A stretch of DNA of 64,000 bases, taken from an uncultured Sutterella sp. Lineage in GTDB: Bacteria; Pseudomonadota; Gammaproteobacteria; Burkholderiales; Burkholderiaceae_F. Positions 40,436 through 49,021 of this stretch are shown here, piece after piece (within the stretch, counting starts at the first letter, position 1; each line of letters begins with the position of its first letter). The notes below the pieces were generated by a model. It was given only the letters and a program-made list of their open reading frames with translations. It did no database searches and was not told the origin of the DNA. The translations under genes and the position numbers were made by a program. The stretch covers positions 15,051 through 79,050 of the forward strand of contig CABQGK010000011.1 in the NCBI GenBank assembly GCA_902463725.1, given 5' to 3'.

Positions 40436-40633
40436 ATGCTTGAGACATTCTTTGCCACCTTCTTCACGGTCTTCACGGGCGAGCGCTATCGCCCAGGAGA
40501 GCACCGTCAGCTTGCGCGGCAGTTCGCTGCGCTTCTCATTGGGCTGTCTCTGGTCATCATCGCGCTGTGCTACCTGAAGGCTAATTACGGAGTCGAGGCC
40601 GCCGCATGGTTGGCTGCGCACTTTGAACACTAA
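40436..40633 (+). CDS. Small early phage membrane protein
   Basis: 65 aa with one membrane span (FAALLIGLSLVIIALCYL, residues 30-47). AGGAGAG precedes the ATG. It is the first gene of the early operon, a place often used for host-takeover or exclusion proteins; no family recognised. Confidence 0.65.
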   Translation: MLETFFATFFTVFTGERYRPGEHRQLARQFAALLIGLSLVIIALCYLKANYGVEAAAWLAAHFEH

Positions 40634-40663
40634 TCGGTTAACGGAACAAAGGGGAATATCACC

Positions 40664-41347
40664 ATGACGACTCGAGAAGAACGCCGCCGCGAGTACAAAA
40701 GGTACATCGAGGACATGAGCGAATTGATGAGTATGCAACACGGCTACAAGTGCTCTGCGGGAGTATTGCACGTCGACAAAGTCTATAGCGACGAATCGAG
40801 TGACTTGGCATTAGATGTTCATTTCGTGCCCTCAGCCATCCTTACCGCAGAACCGAGCGCATGCGTGCGCATCAGTCCAGATGAAATTAGAACCTATGTG
40901 TCATTGCGCCTGACTGATGAAGAGCTTGAGCAATACGAGTCACTCCTGCCGCTTGCTGGCAAGGACTTGCACCGTGCTGAACAAGAGTTTGTGCTACAGC
41001 GATACATGTTGAATGTCTACCGATTATTAGTAGATCCAATGTGTAGTTCTTTGCTTGGTAACGTCAATGAGTGGCGAAAGGGGCAATTCGACTTTCTTGG
41101 GAACAGCCTTGAATTTTTTGGCCTCACCGTTGAAAACGGCTGCTTAAAGGCGTGCGCGCAAATTGGCGCTATTTATTTGTTCGATCCAGTCAGGATTGAC
41201 AAATTTGTTCACTGCATTTTTGCATTTTTGTTAGGGCTATGCGTTTGCGTGCCGAAAGCTTTTGAAATGTACAAGGAAGAGGGCGCCGATCTTTTCTGCG
41301 GCTTCAAAAAACTAACGCGCCCGAATATCAACATCATCAGAGTCTAA
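40664..41347 (+). CDS. Hypothetical early phage protein
   Basis: 227 aa, not recognised. The N-terminal third is charged and probably helical (REERRREYKRYIEDMSEL); a hydrophobic stretch near 185-200 (FVHCIFAFLLGLCVCV) could be a membrane segment. AAAGGGG precedes the ATG. Confidence 0.6.
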   Translation: MTTREERRREYKRYIEDMSELMSMQHGYKCSAGVLHVDKVYSDESSDLALDVHFVPSAILTAEPSACVRISPDEIRTYVSLRLTDEELEQYESLLPLAGKDLHRAEQEFVLQRYMLNVYRLLVDPMCSSLLGNVNEWRKGQFDFLGNSLEFFGLTVENGCLKACAQIGAIYLFDPVRIDKFVHCIFAFLLGLCVCVPKAFEMYKEEGADLFCGFKKLTRPNINIIRV

Positions 41348-41364
41348 CACCTAAGGAGACAAAC

Positions 41365-41631
41365 ATGCTCGTTACTTACTCAGCACTAGAACCGTTTCTT
41401 CCAACTCTGCGACGTGTCGAAGAAAATGGCAGTGGCTTCAACGGAACTTACGAAGTTTGCAAAGAGCTTGAAGATAAGGCTATTAACAACACCCTCACGT
41501 CAGAAGACTTGCGTAATCACATCATGGCGGGGATGAGTATCGCTGTAAGCCGCAACAAATTTGATCTTTTTCAAGCGCTTTGTGGCGCGTCCAGAGCGTT
41601 AGGCGAGCTTGAAAAGACAGCAACCGCCTAA
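41365..41631 (+). CDS. Hypothetical early phage protein
   Basis: 88 aa, alpha-helical, no recognised family. AAGGAG precedes the ATG, 17 bases after the previous stop. Confidence 0.6.
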   Translation: MLVTYSALEPFLPTLRRVEENGSGFNGTYEVCKELEDKAINNTLTSEDLRNHIMAGMSIAVSRNKFDLFQALCGASRALGELEKTATA

Positions 41632-41703
41632 GCGACATCCTCGCTGTGACAGTGTGGCCGCTGTAGCAGCGAGGACGCCAAATACCACGATGGGAAGCCA
41701 CAA

Positions 41704-41973
41704 ATGAAAAAACTAACTCTCGATGACATTGAGCGATTGAATCGCGTTCTCAACTCACTGCAACTAAAAATCAATGAATGCAAGGAAATATTGAGGGCAC
41801 TTAATGAAGTCGCTTTAGCTAACGAGCGCGGAGCGGATTGCCACGGGGTCGTAATCCAGTACAGCGATCACAGAGCTCTCTTCAGCTATGAAAAGGCTCT
41901 TGGAAAGCTGACGGTTTGCGTTTTTGGAATTCTTCTATTTGCGCGTTGTCTCAAAAAGAACCTTCGAGCTTAA
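41704..41973 (+). CDS. Hypothetical early phage protein, paralogue A
   Basis: 89 aa. It begins MKKLTLDDIERLNRVLNSL and continues NECKEILRALNEVAL; a hydrophobic segment lies near residues 70-83 (LTVCVFGILLFARCL). The next gene is clearly homologous over its whole length, so the two arose by tandem duplication. Function unknown. Confidence 0.65.
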   Translation: MKKLTLDDIERLNRVLNSLQLKINECKEILRALNEVALANERGADCHGVVIQYSDHRALFSYEKALGKLTVCVFGILLFARCLKKNLRA

Positions 41974-42027
41974 TAAAGTGAGCTTGAAAAGAAAGCAAAT
42001 GCCTAAGTAGGCACACAAGTGGCAGAC

Positions 42028-42312
42028 ATGAAAAGCCTAACTCTTGATGACATTAAGCAATTGAATAGCACTCTCGACTTACAGTACCGCATCATGTGTG
42101 AATGCAAGGAAATATTGAAGACACTCAATGAGTTCGCCTTGGATAAAGAGCGCGGCTTTAGTTTGAGGTATGGCACGCGCGCTCTCAACCTTAATGGTCA
42201 CATCCAGTTCGTCGACTATGAAACTGCTCTTAGGAGTCTGATGGTTCGAGTTGCTGGGATTTGTATATATGCGAGCAGTCTCGAGCAGATCATTGACGCT
42301 CAAAAGGAGTAA
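42028..42312 (+). CDS. Hypothetical early phage protein, paralogue B
   Basis: 94 aa. It begins MKSLTLDDIKQLNSTLDL and continues CECKEILKTLNEFALDKERG, aligning with paralogue A. The ATG at 42028 matches the paralogue start; a GTG at 42019 is less likely. A hydrophobic segment lies near 70-85. Confidence 0.65.
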   Translation: MKSLTLDDIKQLNSTLDLQYRIMCECKEILKTLNEFALDKERGFSLRYGTRALNLNGHIQFVDYETALRSLMVRVAGICIYASSLEQIIDAQKE

Positions 42313-42315
42313 CAC

Positions 42316-43287
42316 ATGTCCAACGAAACGAACGCGAGCCATCTCGCCGAGTCTATGCAGGATGTGGTTGAGCGTCTCTTTGGAACTGAAGACGAACCAT
42401 TGAAGACCACAGCGACCAATCCTAACTGCGACGAATTCGTGAGCACACTGCGTGACATTAAAAGCGCCATTGTGGCCATCATGGACGCGGCTGGAGATGC
42501 TAGAGACACGCTTGATGAGGCACATATCTCAACAGAGATACATGGCAAGCCAAGAACGCCAGTTACAGATGAGCTTCTCAAGATGTGCGTCAAGGATGTT
42601 CAGGAGAGCGCCAGCAAACTTGAGAAATTGCTTGAGCCCGTTGAAGACATTAATCAGCGCATTTTGTCCCTTAAGTACAGCCTAGCCAATCCTACCCCTG
42701 AAAAGTTTGACGCCCTCATCGCTGGCATGGATGAGGCGCTACTGCAGGTGATTTTCGAGGGAGAGCAAACGATAAAGCTGATCGACGAAGCGGAGCTGAT
42801 TGCTAAAGACTTTGACCCGTTCACAACGCCTCTACCAGATCAAATCGTAGCGCTATGCGTGAAAAAGATCCCAACGTATGTGCACGTATTTAAGCAGGCT
42901 GTTGAGCGTGTAGCAATCGAAAAACAGCATTACACCGCGCTTATGAACGTAGTTAAAGCACGTGAAGCAACCGCCACGGCACCAGAGCAAAAAGACATGA
43001 GCACGACAAACCTGACAAACGCAGATATCTCCGAACTGGAGGCCATGAGCACCGACAAAGAAAACCTAGCGCCAATGGCCGTGTTTTACGGCGCCGTGCT
43101 CTCGTACATCGACCCGCATGCCGTGCTTAAGGGGTATCGCGCGGCCGCCGCCGCAGGCGCCTTGCGCAACATCTCATCTGACTTCAGAGAGCGCAGTGTG
43201 CAGAAGATTCTCCTCGCACGCGGCGTGCCACAAGAGCAGATTGTTGACTTTTCCTTGGCTGCACACTCTGAGTGCTTAGACGAATGA
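42316..43287 (+). CDS. Hypothetical early phage protein
   Basis: 323 aa, acidic and largely helical, no recognised domain. AAAGGAG precedes the ATG. It lies directly before recT, where an exonuclease partner (RecE-like) would be expected, but no nuclease motif is visible. The C-terminal 70 residues (FYGAVLSYIDPHAVL, then FRERSVQKILLARGVPQE) look like a separate small domain. Confidence 0.55.
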   Translation: MSNETNASHLAESMQDVVERLFGTEDEPLKTTATNPNCDEFVSTLRDIKSAIVAIMDAAGDARDTLDEAHISTEIHGKPRTPVTDELLKMCVKDVQESASKLEKLLEPVEDINQRILSLKYSLANPTPEKFDALIAGMDEALLQVIFEGEQTIKLIDEAELIAKDFDPFTTPLPDQIVALCVKKIPTYVHVFKQAVERVAIEKQHYTALMNVVKAREATATAPEQKDMSTTNLTNADISELEAMSTDKENLAPMAVFYGAVLSYIDPHAVLKGYRAAAAAGALRNISSDFRERSVQKILLARGVPQEQIVDFSLAAHSECLDE

Positions 43288-43303
43288 GTCAACTCCTCCA
43301 GTA

Positions 43304-44200
43304 GTGACCGAAAACACAAAAAACGTCGATTTTTATAGAGAAAGTAAAGAAAAAATGGAAGAAAACAGCAAAAAATACGCACCAACCCCTGCTGAAATCG
43401 CGACGGTTAAGCAGAGCATGAATTACGTGTTCAACAACTACAAGGGGCAGGTATTAGCCGCACTGCCCCCTGGCGTGTCCGTTGATCGCTTTCAGCGCAT
43501 TGTCCGCTTTGCGGCGATGGAAGAAAATACAGCTAAAGAAATTTCAAAGTGCACGCCACAGTCTTTTGCTGCGGCCGTGGTTTCTGCCGCACTGCTTGGA
43601 CTCGAGCCAGGATCTAAACACGGTCTCTGCTACTTTGTGCGGTTCAAGGATCAATGCAATCTACTCATCAGCTACAAGGGAAAGATTGAGCTTGCACGCC
43701 GTGCTGGGCACCTCATCAGCATATCCGCCAATGTCGTGCGTAAGAACGATCAATTCAGCTATGACTTGGGCACCAATTGCTACGTGAAGCACCATATGCC
43801 GCTGGACGGTGACCGTGGTGAGATTATCGGCGCCTATGCCGCCGCCAAGCTCAAGAATGGTGGTGAGCAAGTCTATATCCTGACCAAATCAGACATTGAA
43901 GAGGTTAAGGCGGCAGCCACAACGCGCTCGCCAAACAACAAATTGCCTGCTACGTGGGTCAAACATGAAGAGGCCATGATCAGAAAGACCGCGATCAACC
44001 GCCTCATGAGCCTCATCCCCGTGTCTCCCGTGATGATTCAAATGCAAGAGACCGTTGAACAGATCAACGGCCACGGCGCCACTGAGTACGTCGACAGTGA
44101 TGGTGTCGTTCACCGTCCGAATGACCCTGACGCCGAAAGTTACATTGATGTTGATGACATTGATGAGGCTGAAGAGATTGCCGCTATTTCCGCAGATTAG
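43304..44200 (+). CDS. recT: RecT-family single-strand annealing protein
   Basis: 298 aa annealase for phage recombination. RecT features: PPGVSVDRFQRIVRFAAMEENTAKEIS, CTPQSFAAAVVSAALLGLEPG, YFVRFKDQCNLLISYKGKIELARRAG and TWVKHEEAMIRKTAINRLMSLIP (shown in part). The acidic C-terminus (DVDDIDEAEEI) may bind SSB or other partners. The GTG at 43304 has no good ribosome site; an ATG at 43355 is an alternative. No RecE is found in the window. Confidence 0.88.
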   Translation: MTENTKNVDFYRESKEKMEENSKKYAPTPAEIATVKQSMNYVFNNYKGQVLAALPPGVSVDRFQRIVRFAAMEENTAKEISKCTPQSFAAAVVSAALLGLEPGSKHGLCYFVRFKDQCNLLISYKGKIELARRAGHLISISANVVRKNDQFSYDLGTNCYVKHHMPLDGDRGEIIGAYAAAKLKNGGEQVYILTKSDIEEVKAAATTRSPNNKLPATWVKHEEAMIRKTAINRLMSLIPVSPVMIQMQETVEQINGHGATEYVDSDGVVHRPNDPDAESYIDVDDIDEAEEIAAISAD

Positions 44201-44211
44201 TTGAGGGCGCC

Positions 44212-44607
44212 ATGGGCTATCTGGAAACAATGGAGCAGATCAACAAAGTGCTTTCTCAGCTGCCGTTCTATTACGGAGCAAAGGCCTCATTTTGCAGAGA
44301 GGGTAAAGATCACCCCGCCGCTAAGGTCGCTGCTGACTTTGTGTTTTTCATCTATTCGCCTAACTTGTGTCACACAGAGCGGAACGGTAATGATGCCGTT
44401 TCAATCGCGTTCCCTGAATGGCGAAAAGCTGAACAAGTGATTGTGAGCCTGTACAAAGAGTCTTCGACCCCTACCGTATGTGTCCGTAGGGGCGGCACGC
44501 GTGTTTATATCGGATTTTCCATAGAGATGCCTGATTGCGTATACGACATTTTCCAAAAAGCTCGCATCATGTCAACGATTGGGAGTCACATTGATGGCTA
44601 TTACTAA
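44212..44607 (+). CDS. Hypothetical early phage protein
   Basis: 131 aa, not recognised. GAGGG lies upstream of the ATG. It overlaps the next gene by 14 bases. Confidence 0.55.
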   Translation: MGYLETMEQINKVLSQLPFYYGAKASFCREGKDHPAAKVAADFVFFIYSPNLCHTERNGNDAVSIAFPEWRKAEQVIVSLYKESSTPTVCVRRGGTRVYIGFSIEMPDCVYDIFQKARIMSTIGSHIDGYY

Positions 44608-45100
44608 CGACAGCAACAGAAGCGAAACGGTAGCAAAACTAGCTGAACAAATCGCGGCACGCGCCTATGAGATCTTTGGTGACGGCTACAAGGGGCACCG
44701 TTGCGTTATCGCCAGTACGGATGACGCGGAAGAGATCGAGCGCGAGCTTAATGCCGCTTTCGAAGTAATCGAGGTGATACAGGGCAAGCGTAGTGATGGT
44801 GAAAGGTTCATTTTCTCTGTCGAGCTGGCAAGCAGCGAGGAATTGTTCTATTTGGCTGAGGTGTATGAATGCCTAAACGCGACTCTTCCAGACGGAGCCT
44901 TAGCAAAGGTTGTGATCAACGGTAGTGGCGAAACAAGCTCAACGATACTAGTCAAATTCGACATTAAGCACGCTTGCTACCAAGTGAAAACAGGGCACTT
45001 AGCCTTCACGCTACACCTAGGTCAAGAGGAATTAGAAAACGACATTGTCGTGAAGAGTTTAAAAGAAGAGCAGGGTGGCGAAAATGGCACGGATGTATGA
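44594..45100 (+). CDS. Hypothetical early phage protein
   Basis: 168 aa, acidic, no recognised domain. GGGAGT precedes the ATG at 44594. It overlaps the following gene by 17 bases, so the block 44.2-46.2 kb is probably one translation-coupled operon. Confidence 0.55.
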   Translation: MAITNDSNRSETVAKLAEQIAARAYEIFGDGYKGHRCVIASTDDAEEIERELNAAFEVIEVIQGKRSDGERFIFSVELASSEELFYLAEVYECLNATLPDGALAKVVINGSGETSSTILVKFDIKHACYQVKTGHLAFTLHLGQEELENDIVVKSLKEEQGGENGTDV

Positions 45101-45497
45101 CCAAAACATTGAGCTCATTGCTGAAACAGCGCGCCGACTCTTCAGCTGGCGCCTTAATGAAGTAACAGAGATCACCGTGTACACAAAGGAATATCCAGTG
45201 TCACGCCGCACCGTCACCGACTGCCTCAAGGTGCTTGAAAAAATTGTCAACGGTGACTGCGTAGCAAAGTATGTGCGCCACAGTGGTCAATTGATGATGA
45301 CTGGCTATGTTTGGCGCCAGCACTATGGCGTTGTGCCGCACATCACCTGTGGTTCGCTGCTAGTCGACACCATGGAAAAGCAAGCCGTGTTTCTGTGCGA
45401 CGGTGTTGGGTTCACATTGAAGCTCAACACATTGCTGAGTGATTGGGTAGATATCGCATCTGCCCCATTTATCGATGGAGTCGTGAGCCATGCCTAA
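45084..45497 (+). CDS. Hypothetical early phage protein
   Basis: 137 aa from the ATG at 45084. No family recognised, although VSRRTVTDCLKVLEKIV near residue 40 could be a winged-helix-like segment. It overlaps the next gene by 8 bases. Confidence 0.55.
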   Translation: MARMYDQNIELIAETARRLFSWRLNEVTEITVYTKEYPVSRRTVTDCLKVLEKIVNGDCVAKYVRHSGQLMMTGYVWRQHYGVVPHITCGSLLVDTMEKQAVFLCDGVGFTLKLNTLLSDWVDIASAPFIDGVVSHA

Positions 45498-46161
45498 GAA
45501 CTCTGCACCGAGAAAGAAGTACAAGCCAAAGGCCGTATTTCAGCCAGGTCTCTCTAAGCGCCAGTTTGCTGACATTGTCGATGACATTCTGACGCTTGAA
45601 GGGAAAATGTACGCACACCTGCACGACGGCACCGCGTCTGTTCATGACGTCTACCGCGTACACAAGTGCTTAGTGGCCACACAGTTCATCGTGCTCTTCC
45701 GTGAAGACCTGTTTCCAGAAGACCAGCTTGGCGAATGGTTTGAACAGTTCCATTCAGCAGGTAAGGCGCTAGTGAGTGTAATCAATCGCGGCGCCAAAGG
45801 CGGGCGCGTGGTGTGCACTGGCGATGAACTCACTGCGATCCTAGATATCTGCTCTGTGATCTTTCCGTTCTTGAAAAGTGAACTCGAAGCGGCGCCAAAG
45901 TCCACGTCAATCTGCTTCTTGGCTAGCCAAGCTATGTACGCAGACTCAACGGAGTGCGCAGCCAAGACGGGTAAGAGGTCATTCTGTGCCGACAGAAGGG
46001 AAGTGAAGCGCTACTACGAAAGAACGGTGAGCGAGATGCTCAACGGCACCATGGTTAAACGCGCCATCAAAAACCTAACGGGAGAGTCAATCAAAACGGA
46101 AGAAATTCCAAGTCTGATAAACAACCTAAGCAATGACGTAACAAGCACCATGCTGATTTGA
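45490..46161 (+). CDS. Hypothetical early phage protein
   Basis: 223 aa with a basic N-terminus (PRKKYKPKAVF), otherwise helical. GGAG lies upstream. Not recognised. Confidence 0.55.
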   Translation: MPKNSAPRKKYKPKAVFQPGLSKRQFADIVDDILTLEGKMYAHLHDGTASVHDVYRVHKCLVATQFIVLFREDLFPEDQLGEWFEQFHSAGKALVSVINRGAKGGRVVCTGDELTAILDICSVIFPFLKSELEAAPKSTSICFLASQAMYADSTECAAKTGKRSFCADRREVKRYYERTVSEMLNGTMVKRAIKNLTGESIKTEEIPSLINNLSNDVTSTMLI

Positions 46162-46183
46162 GATTGAAAAGAAAGGGGGAATA

Positions 46184-46414
46184 ATGATTAAGACAATTGA
46201 ACCATGCTTGCCGAAGAAAGATCTCGCAAAGTACTTGGGCATTTCCGAGCGCACTGTAGATCGCTATGTTGTTGAGGGCATGTTACCTAGTGGCATGCGG
46301 CTTAAGCGAAAGCTGATTTGGCGCCGCGACATTGTAGATCGCTGGCTTGGTATGACAGAGTATGAGAGAGCTTGTGAGAGAGAGCGCTTGGAAAACGCCT
46401 ATTACAAGTACTAG
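46184..46414 (+). CDS. Excisionase / AlpA-like DNA-binding protein
   Basis: 76 aa. PKKDLAKYLGISERTVDRYV followed by WRRDIVDRWL is a MerR-like winged HTH typical of excisionase and AlpA proteins. AAGGGGG precedes the ATG. The position between the early operon and the integrase region suggests the excisionase directing prophage excision, but this is inference; it might instead regulate the antirepressor. Confidence 0.75.
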   Translation: MIKTIEPCLPKKDLAKYLGISERTVDRYVVEGMLPSGMRLKRKLIWRRDIVDRWLGMTEYERACERERLENAYYKY

Positions 46415-46434
46415 CCCGCGCGGTTTCAGAGAGG

Positions 46435-46463
46435 TTGATATATGTGCTTGAGCACGGTAAAAT
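46435..46463 (+). promoter_or_regulatory. Promoter of the c4-like RNA
   Basis: TTGATA at 46435-46440, a 17-base spacer and TAAAAT at 46458-46463. Confidence 0.75.
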
Positions 46464-46469
46464 GTGATT

Positions 46470-46551
46470 GCCACGTGAAAAAGACGTGGTCGGGATTGGC
46501 GTCCCGTCTTCATAGGTGCATAGCGCCGTCATTGTCAAATGCGGCTTTTTT
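46470..46551 (+). ncRNA. c4-like antisense RNA controlling the antirepressor
   Basis: About 82 nt. It contains the hairpins CCACGT/ACGTGG (46471-46489) and CGGGA/TCCCG (46491-46506), the latter presenting TTGGCG in its loop, and ends in a terminator GCCG-CAT/ATGCGGC plus T6 (46525-46551). TTGGCGT (46496-46502) and TCATAGG (46510-46516) are complementary, in the right order, to ACGCCAA (46654-46660) and CCTATGA (46642-46648) in the leader of the BRO antirepressor. This is the organisation of the P1/P7 c4 antisense RNA and the c4 RNA family found in prophages. Confidence 0.85.
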
Positions 46552-46641
46552 GTTGCTATGCGTAAGGGAGTAAAGCTTGCTTACACCCTTAACAAGTCTC
46601 CTATTACGGGCGGACTTGTGGGCTCCTTTGGGAGGCCGTTT

Positions 46642-46660
46642 CCTATGAGCGGTACGCCAA
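46642..46660 (+). promoter_or_regulatory. c4 target site in the antirepressor leader
   Basis: CCTATGA and ACGCCAA spaced by five bases, complementary to the two exposed c4 segments. It lies 72 bases before the BRO start codon. Pairing would be expected to stop translation or cause early termination. Confidence 0.75.
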
Positions 46661-46731
46661 CCTGCAAGTCTGCCCACCACCTATTGGCGTAGTGGTTGGC
46701 GGTTCAATAAACTGCATCATAGGAGTTTGCC

Positions 46732-47601
46732 ATGGCAAACATCATTAAGCCTACGGCTTCTCAAACGTTCTGCTTTGAGAACGTCAAAATTCGCGTTTTT
46801 GGCGATCAAATCAACCCATTGTTTTCCGTTGCTGATGTCTGCGAGGCCTTACAACTCGCAAACCCAACAATGGCGATCAAGAATCTTGCTCCGTTTGAAA
46901 AAACGACTGTGCAAGTTGCCATTCCAAACCCCAACGTTAACGACCCTAAGTTAAACTTAGGGTCGTTCACGCGTGAAGTTAACGTTGTTAACGAGTCTGG
47001 TTTGTACACTCTGATCCTTCGTAGTCGAAACGCCTTAAAAGAAGGTACCCTCGCTTACAAGTTCCGTCTGTGGGTAACTAACGAAGTCCTCCCATCCATC
47101 CGCAAAACGGGACGCTACGAGCTCCCGCGAGACACCATCAACGTCGAAGAGCAGTACACCATCCGTAAGGCCGTTTCCGCCAACGCTAACCGTACTGGAC
47201 GACACTACAACACGGTTTACAACGAACTCTACGACGCGTTCAAGATTCCGCGTTATCAGGAACTCAAGCGCACGGACCTCAAGGCCGCGCTAGAACTCCT
47301 CCAGTACAGCGACACAGCAACCACAAAGGCGCCAACCAACGATGGCTGCTTGGTGCTCTCTGCGGATGACGCAAAGCGAATCATGGACTTTGTCTACTGC
47401 TGGCGCTATCTCTTTCGACCACAATTGGATATGGTCTTGAAGCTCCTTAGAGTTGTGGAATCGCCTATGGGCGCGAGACTCCATGACGCAGTGACCGCGA
47501 TGAACCTGCCGCTTCTTGAAAACACACTTGCTGAGCACGGTTTCGTGGTCAAAGAGATGCCAAGTTACAAGTACCTGACATCAGAAGGTCAAAAGTACTA
47601 A
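46732..47601 (+). CDS. BRO-family phage antirepressor
   Basis: 289 aa. Residues 10-115 form the BRO-N domain (FCFENVKIRVFGDQINPLFSVADVCEAL, given in part, then LYTLILRSRNALKEGT and FRLWVTNEVLPSIRKTG). The C-terminal half carries an ORF6C/P22AR-type domain. Such proteins inactivate phage repressors. ATAGGAG precedes the ATG. A c4-like RNA is encoded just upstream, as in P1 immI. Confidence 0.88.
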   Translation: MANIIKPTASQTFCFENVKIRVFGDQINPLFSVADVCEALQLANPTMAIKNLAPFEKTTVQVAIPNPNVNDPKLNLGSFTREVNVVNESGLYTLILRSRNALKEGTLAYKFRLWVTNEVLPSIRKTGRYELPRDTINVEEQYTIRKAVSANANRTGRHYNTVYNELYDAFKIPRYQELKRTDLKAALELLQYSDTATTKAPTNDGCLVLSADDAKRIMDFVYCWRYLFRPQLDMVLKLLRVVESPMGARLHDAVTAMNLPLLENTLAEHGFVVKEMPSYKYLTSEGQKY

Positions 47602-47612
47602 CCTAATAGCAC

Positions 47613-47634
47613 GGGGGCGCATAGCCCCCTTTTT
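47613..47634 (+). terminator. Terminator of the antirepressor gene, facing the integrase
   Basis: GGGGGC pairs with GCCCCC followed by TTTTT, in the 32-base gap between the convergent genes. Confidence 0.8.
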
Positions 47635-48827
47635 CATTCCTCAAAGAGCGCATCAGCCCACGCCTGCATAATCGGGCGCCGTTGCTCCAGTAGGTCAGAA
47701 CGTTGATAGGCCTGAGAGACTGCATTACCTGTTGCATGCATAAGCGACTTCTCAGACAGCACCATATCCTGCCCTGTCTCTGCTGCCCAATCTCTGAAAG
47801 TTGAACGCAAGCCGTGCATGGTGCCGTGCCCGAGTGCTTTAAGAATCATTAGGCGCGGACTCTCTTTATTGATGTGCTGGTACTTGCTCTCAATAGGGCT
47901 AGGAAATATGTACTCATTCTCGCGCGGCAGTGCATTGAGTAGTTCAAGCGCTTGCGTCGATAGCGGCACTCTGTGCGGGTAGGGCTTGCCATCTTTGCGC
48001 CGCTCTGGTGGGCACGACCACACCGCGGCATCGAAGTCAATCTCATCCCATTTAGCGGGCACAAACTCGCCTACACGCGCCGCTGTGAGCATGCCAAAGA
48101 GAATAGCGCTTGCGGTGATAGGGCGCTCAGCAGGGTCACGCCAACGCGCCACAAGGCTACGTGCCTCATCGAACGTCAGGGCCTCATGATGATCAACCTT
48201 AGAGACCTTACTTGGAGACGGCAGAAACATATCGAGATTGCCGCGCCACACACACGGGTTCATTGCCTTGTATTTGCCCGTGGCAATAGCGTAGTTGAAA
48301 ACCGCTTCAAGGCGCCCCCTTACCCTATTGGCGGTCTCGTTCTTTTCGTACCAAATTGGCTTAAGCACCTCTAGCACGTCATCACGGTCAATCTTGTCGA
48401 CTGCCCTATTGCCGAGAATTGGAAGGGCATATGTCATAAGAGTGCTACGCCACTGTGCCGCATGCTTTTCGTTTCGGCATTGCTTTGTCTCCAGGATGAC
48501 AGGGAGAGCATCAGTGAGCAAGTTTGAGAATGTGTATGGAGGCGTGCGCTTCTTCAGCAATTGCTCCTTTGTGTCATCTCGATTATCTCTAGGGTCAATG
48601 CCGTCATCGAGCATAGCGGTGTAGCGCGCCGCCCGAGATTTTGCCTTAGGCAGTTTGACCTTAGGATAGGTGCCAAGGCTGAGTTCAAAACGTTTATTAG
48701 AGATGAAATAGATATAGACCCATGACGGGTTGCGATTGGCTGATGAGTACACTCGCAGGTAAAGTCTGTCCCCGACAGAGTGCAAACCAGCGCCAAGCTC
48801 TGGAATGTTTTTTGCTGTGACTTTCAT
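47634..48827 (-). CDS. int: P4-type tyrosine integrase
   Basis: 397 aa site-specific recombinase. Residues 1-85 form the DUF4102 arm-binding domain (LGTYPKVKLPKAKSRA), about 95-195 the core-binding domain, and the C-terminal half the catalytic domain with Arg251 (TAARVGEF), His338 and Arg341 (HGLRSTFRDWA), His364 (LMHATGNAV) and the nucleophile Tyr374 (AYQRSD). It sits next to tRNA-Ser, the usual target class of this family. Its promoter region holds an arm-type repeat, so integrase binding may also autoregulate it. Confidence 0.95.
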   Translation of the reverse strand: MKVTAKNIPELGAGLHSVGDRLYLRVYSSANRNPSWVYIYFISNKRFELSLGTYPKVKLPKAKSRAARYTAMLDDGIDPRDNRDDTKEQLLKKRTPPYTFSNLLTDALPVILETKQCRNEKHAAQWRSTLMTYALPILGNRAVDKIDRDDVLEVLKPIWYEKNETANRVRGRLEAVFNYAIATGKYKAMNPCVWRGNLDMFLPSPSKVSKVDHHEALTFDEARSLVARWRDPAERPITASAILFGMLTAARVGEFVPAKWDEIDFDAAVWSCPPERRKDGKPYPHRVPLSTQALELLNALPRENEYIFPSPIESKYQHINKESPRLMILKALGHGTMHGLRSTFRDWAAETGQDMVLSEKSLMHATGNAVSQAYQRSDLLEQRRPIMQAWADALFEE

Positions 48828-48868
48828 AAGTGATTATTCCCCTAATCACTATTCTACGACACACGGCA

Positions 48869-48898
48869 AAAAGTGCCATAAGGTTTGCCATAAGGTTA
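48869..48898 (+). repeat. Arm-type repeat near attR / int promoter
   Basis: 30 bp identical to 10755-10784, with two GCCATAAGGTT units. It lies 41 bases upstream of the integrase start and 123 bases from the attR core. Confidence 0.75.
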
Positions 48899-49021
48899 GC
48901 GGGCAAAACGAGCTTATTTTTGTCTAGTTTTGTCGAAGTTGGGGATTTTGAGAAAACGGCGCAAACCCTTGAAAATACTGAGCTTTGCCTTGATTTTGCT
49001 GGAGTATCAAAGAGGGGACTT

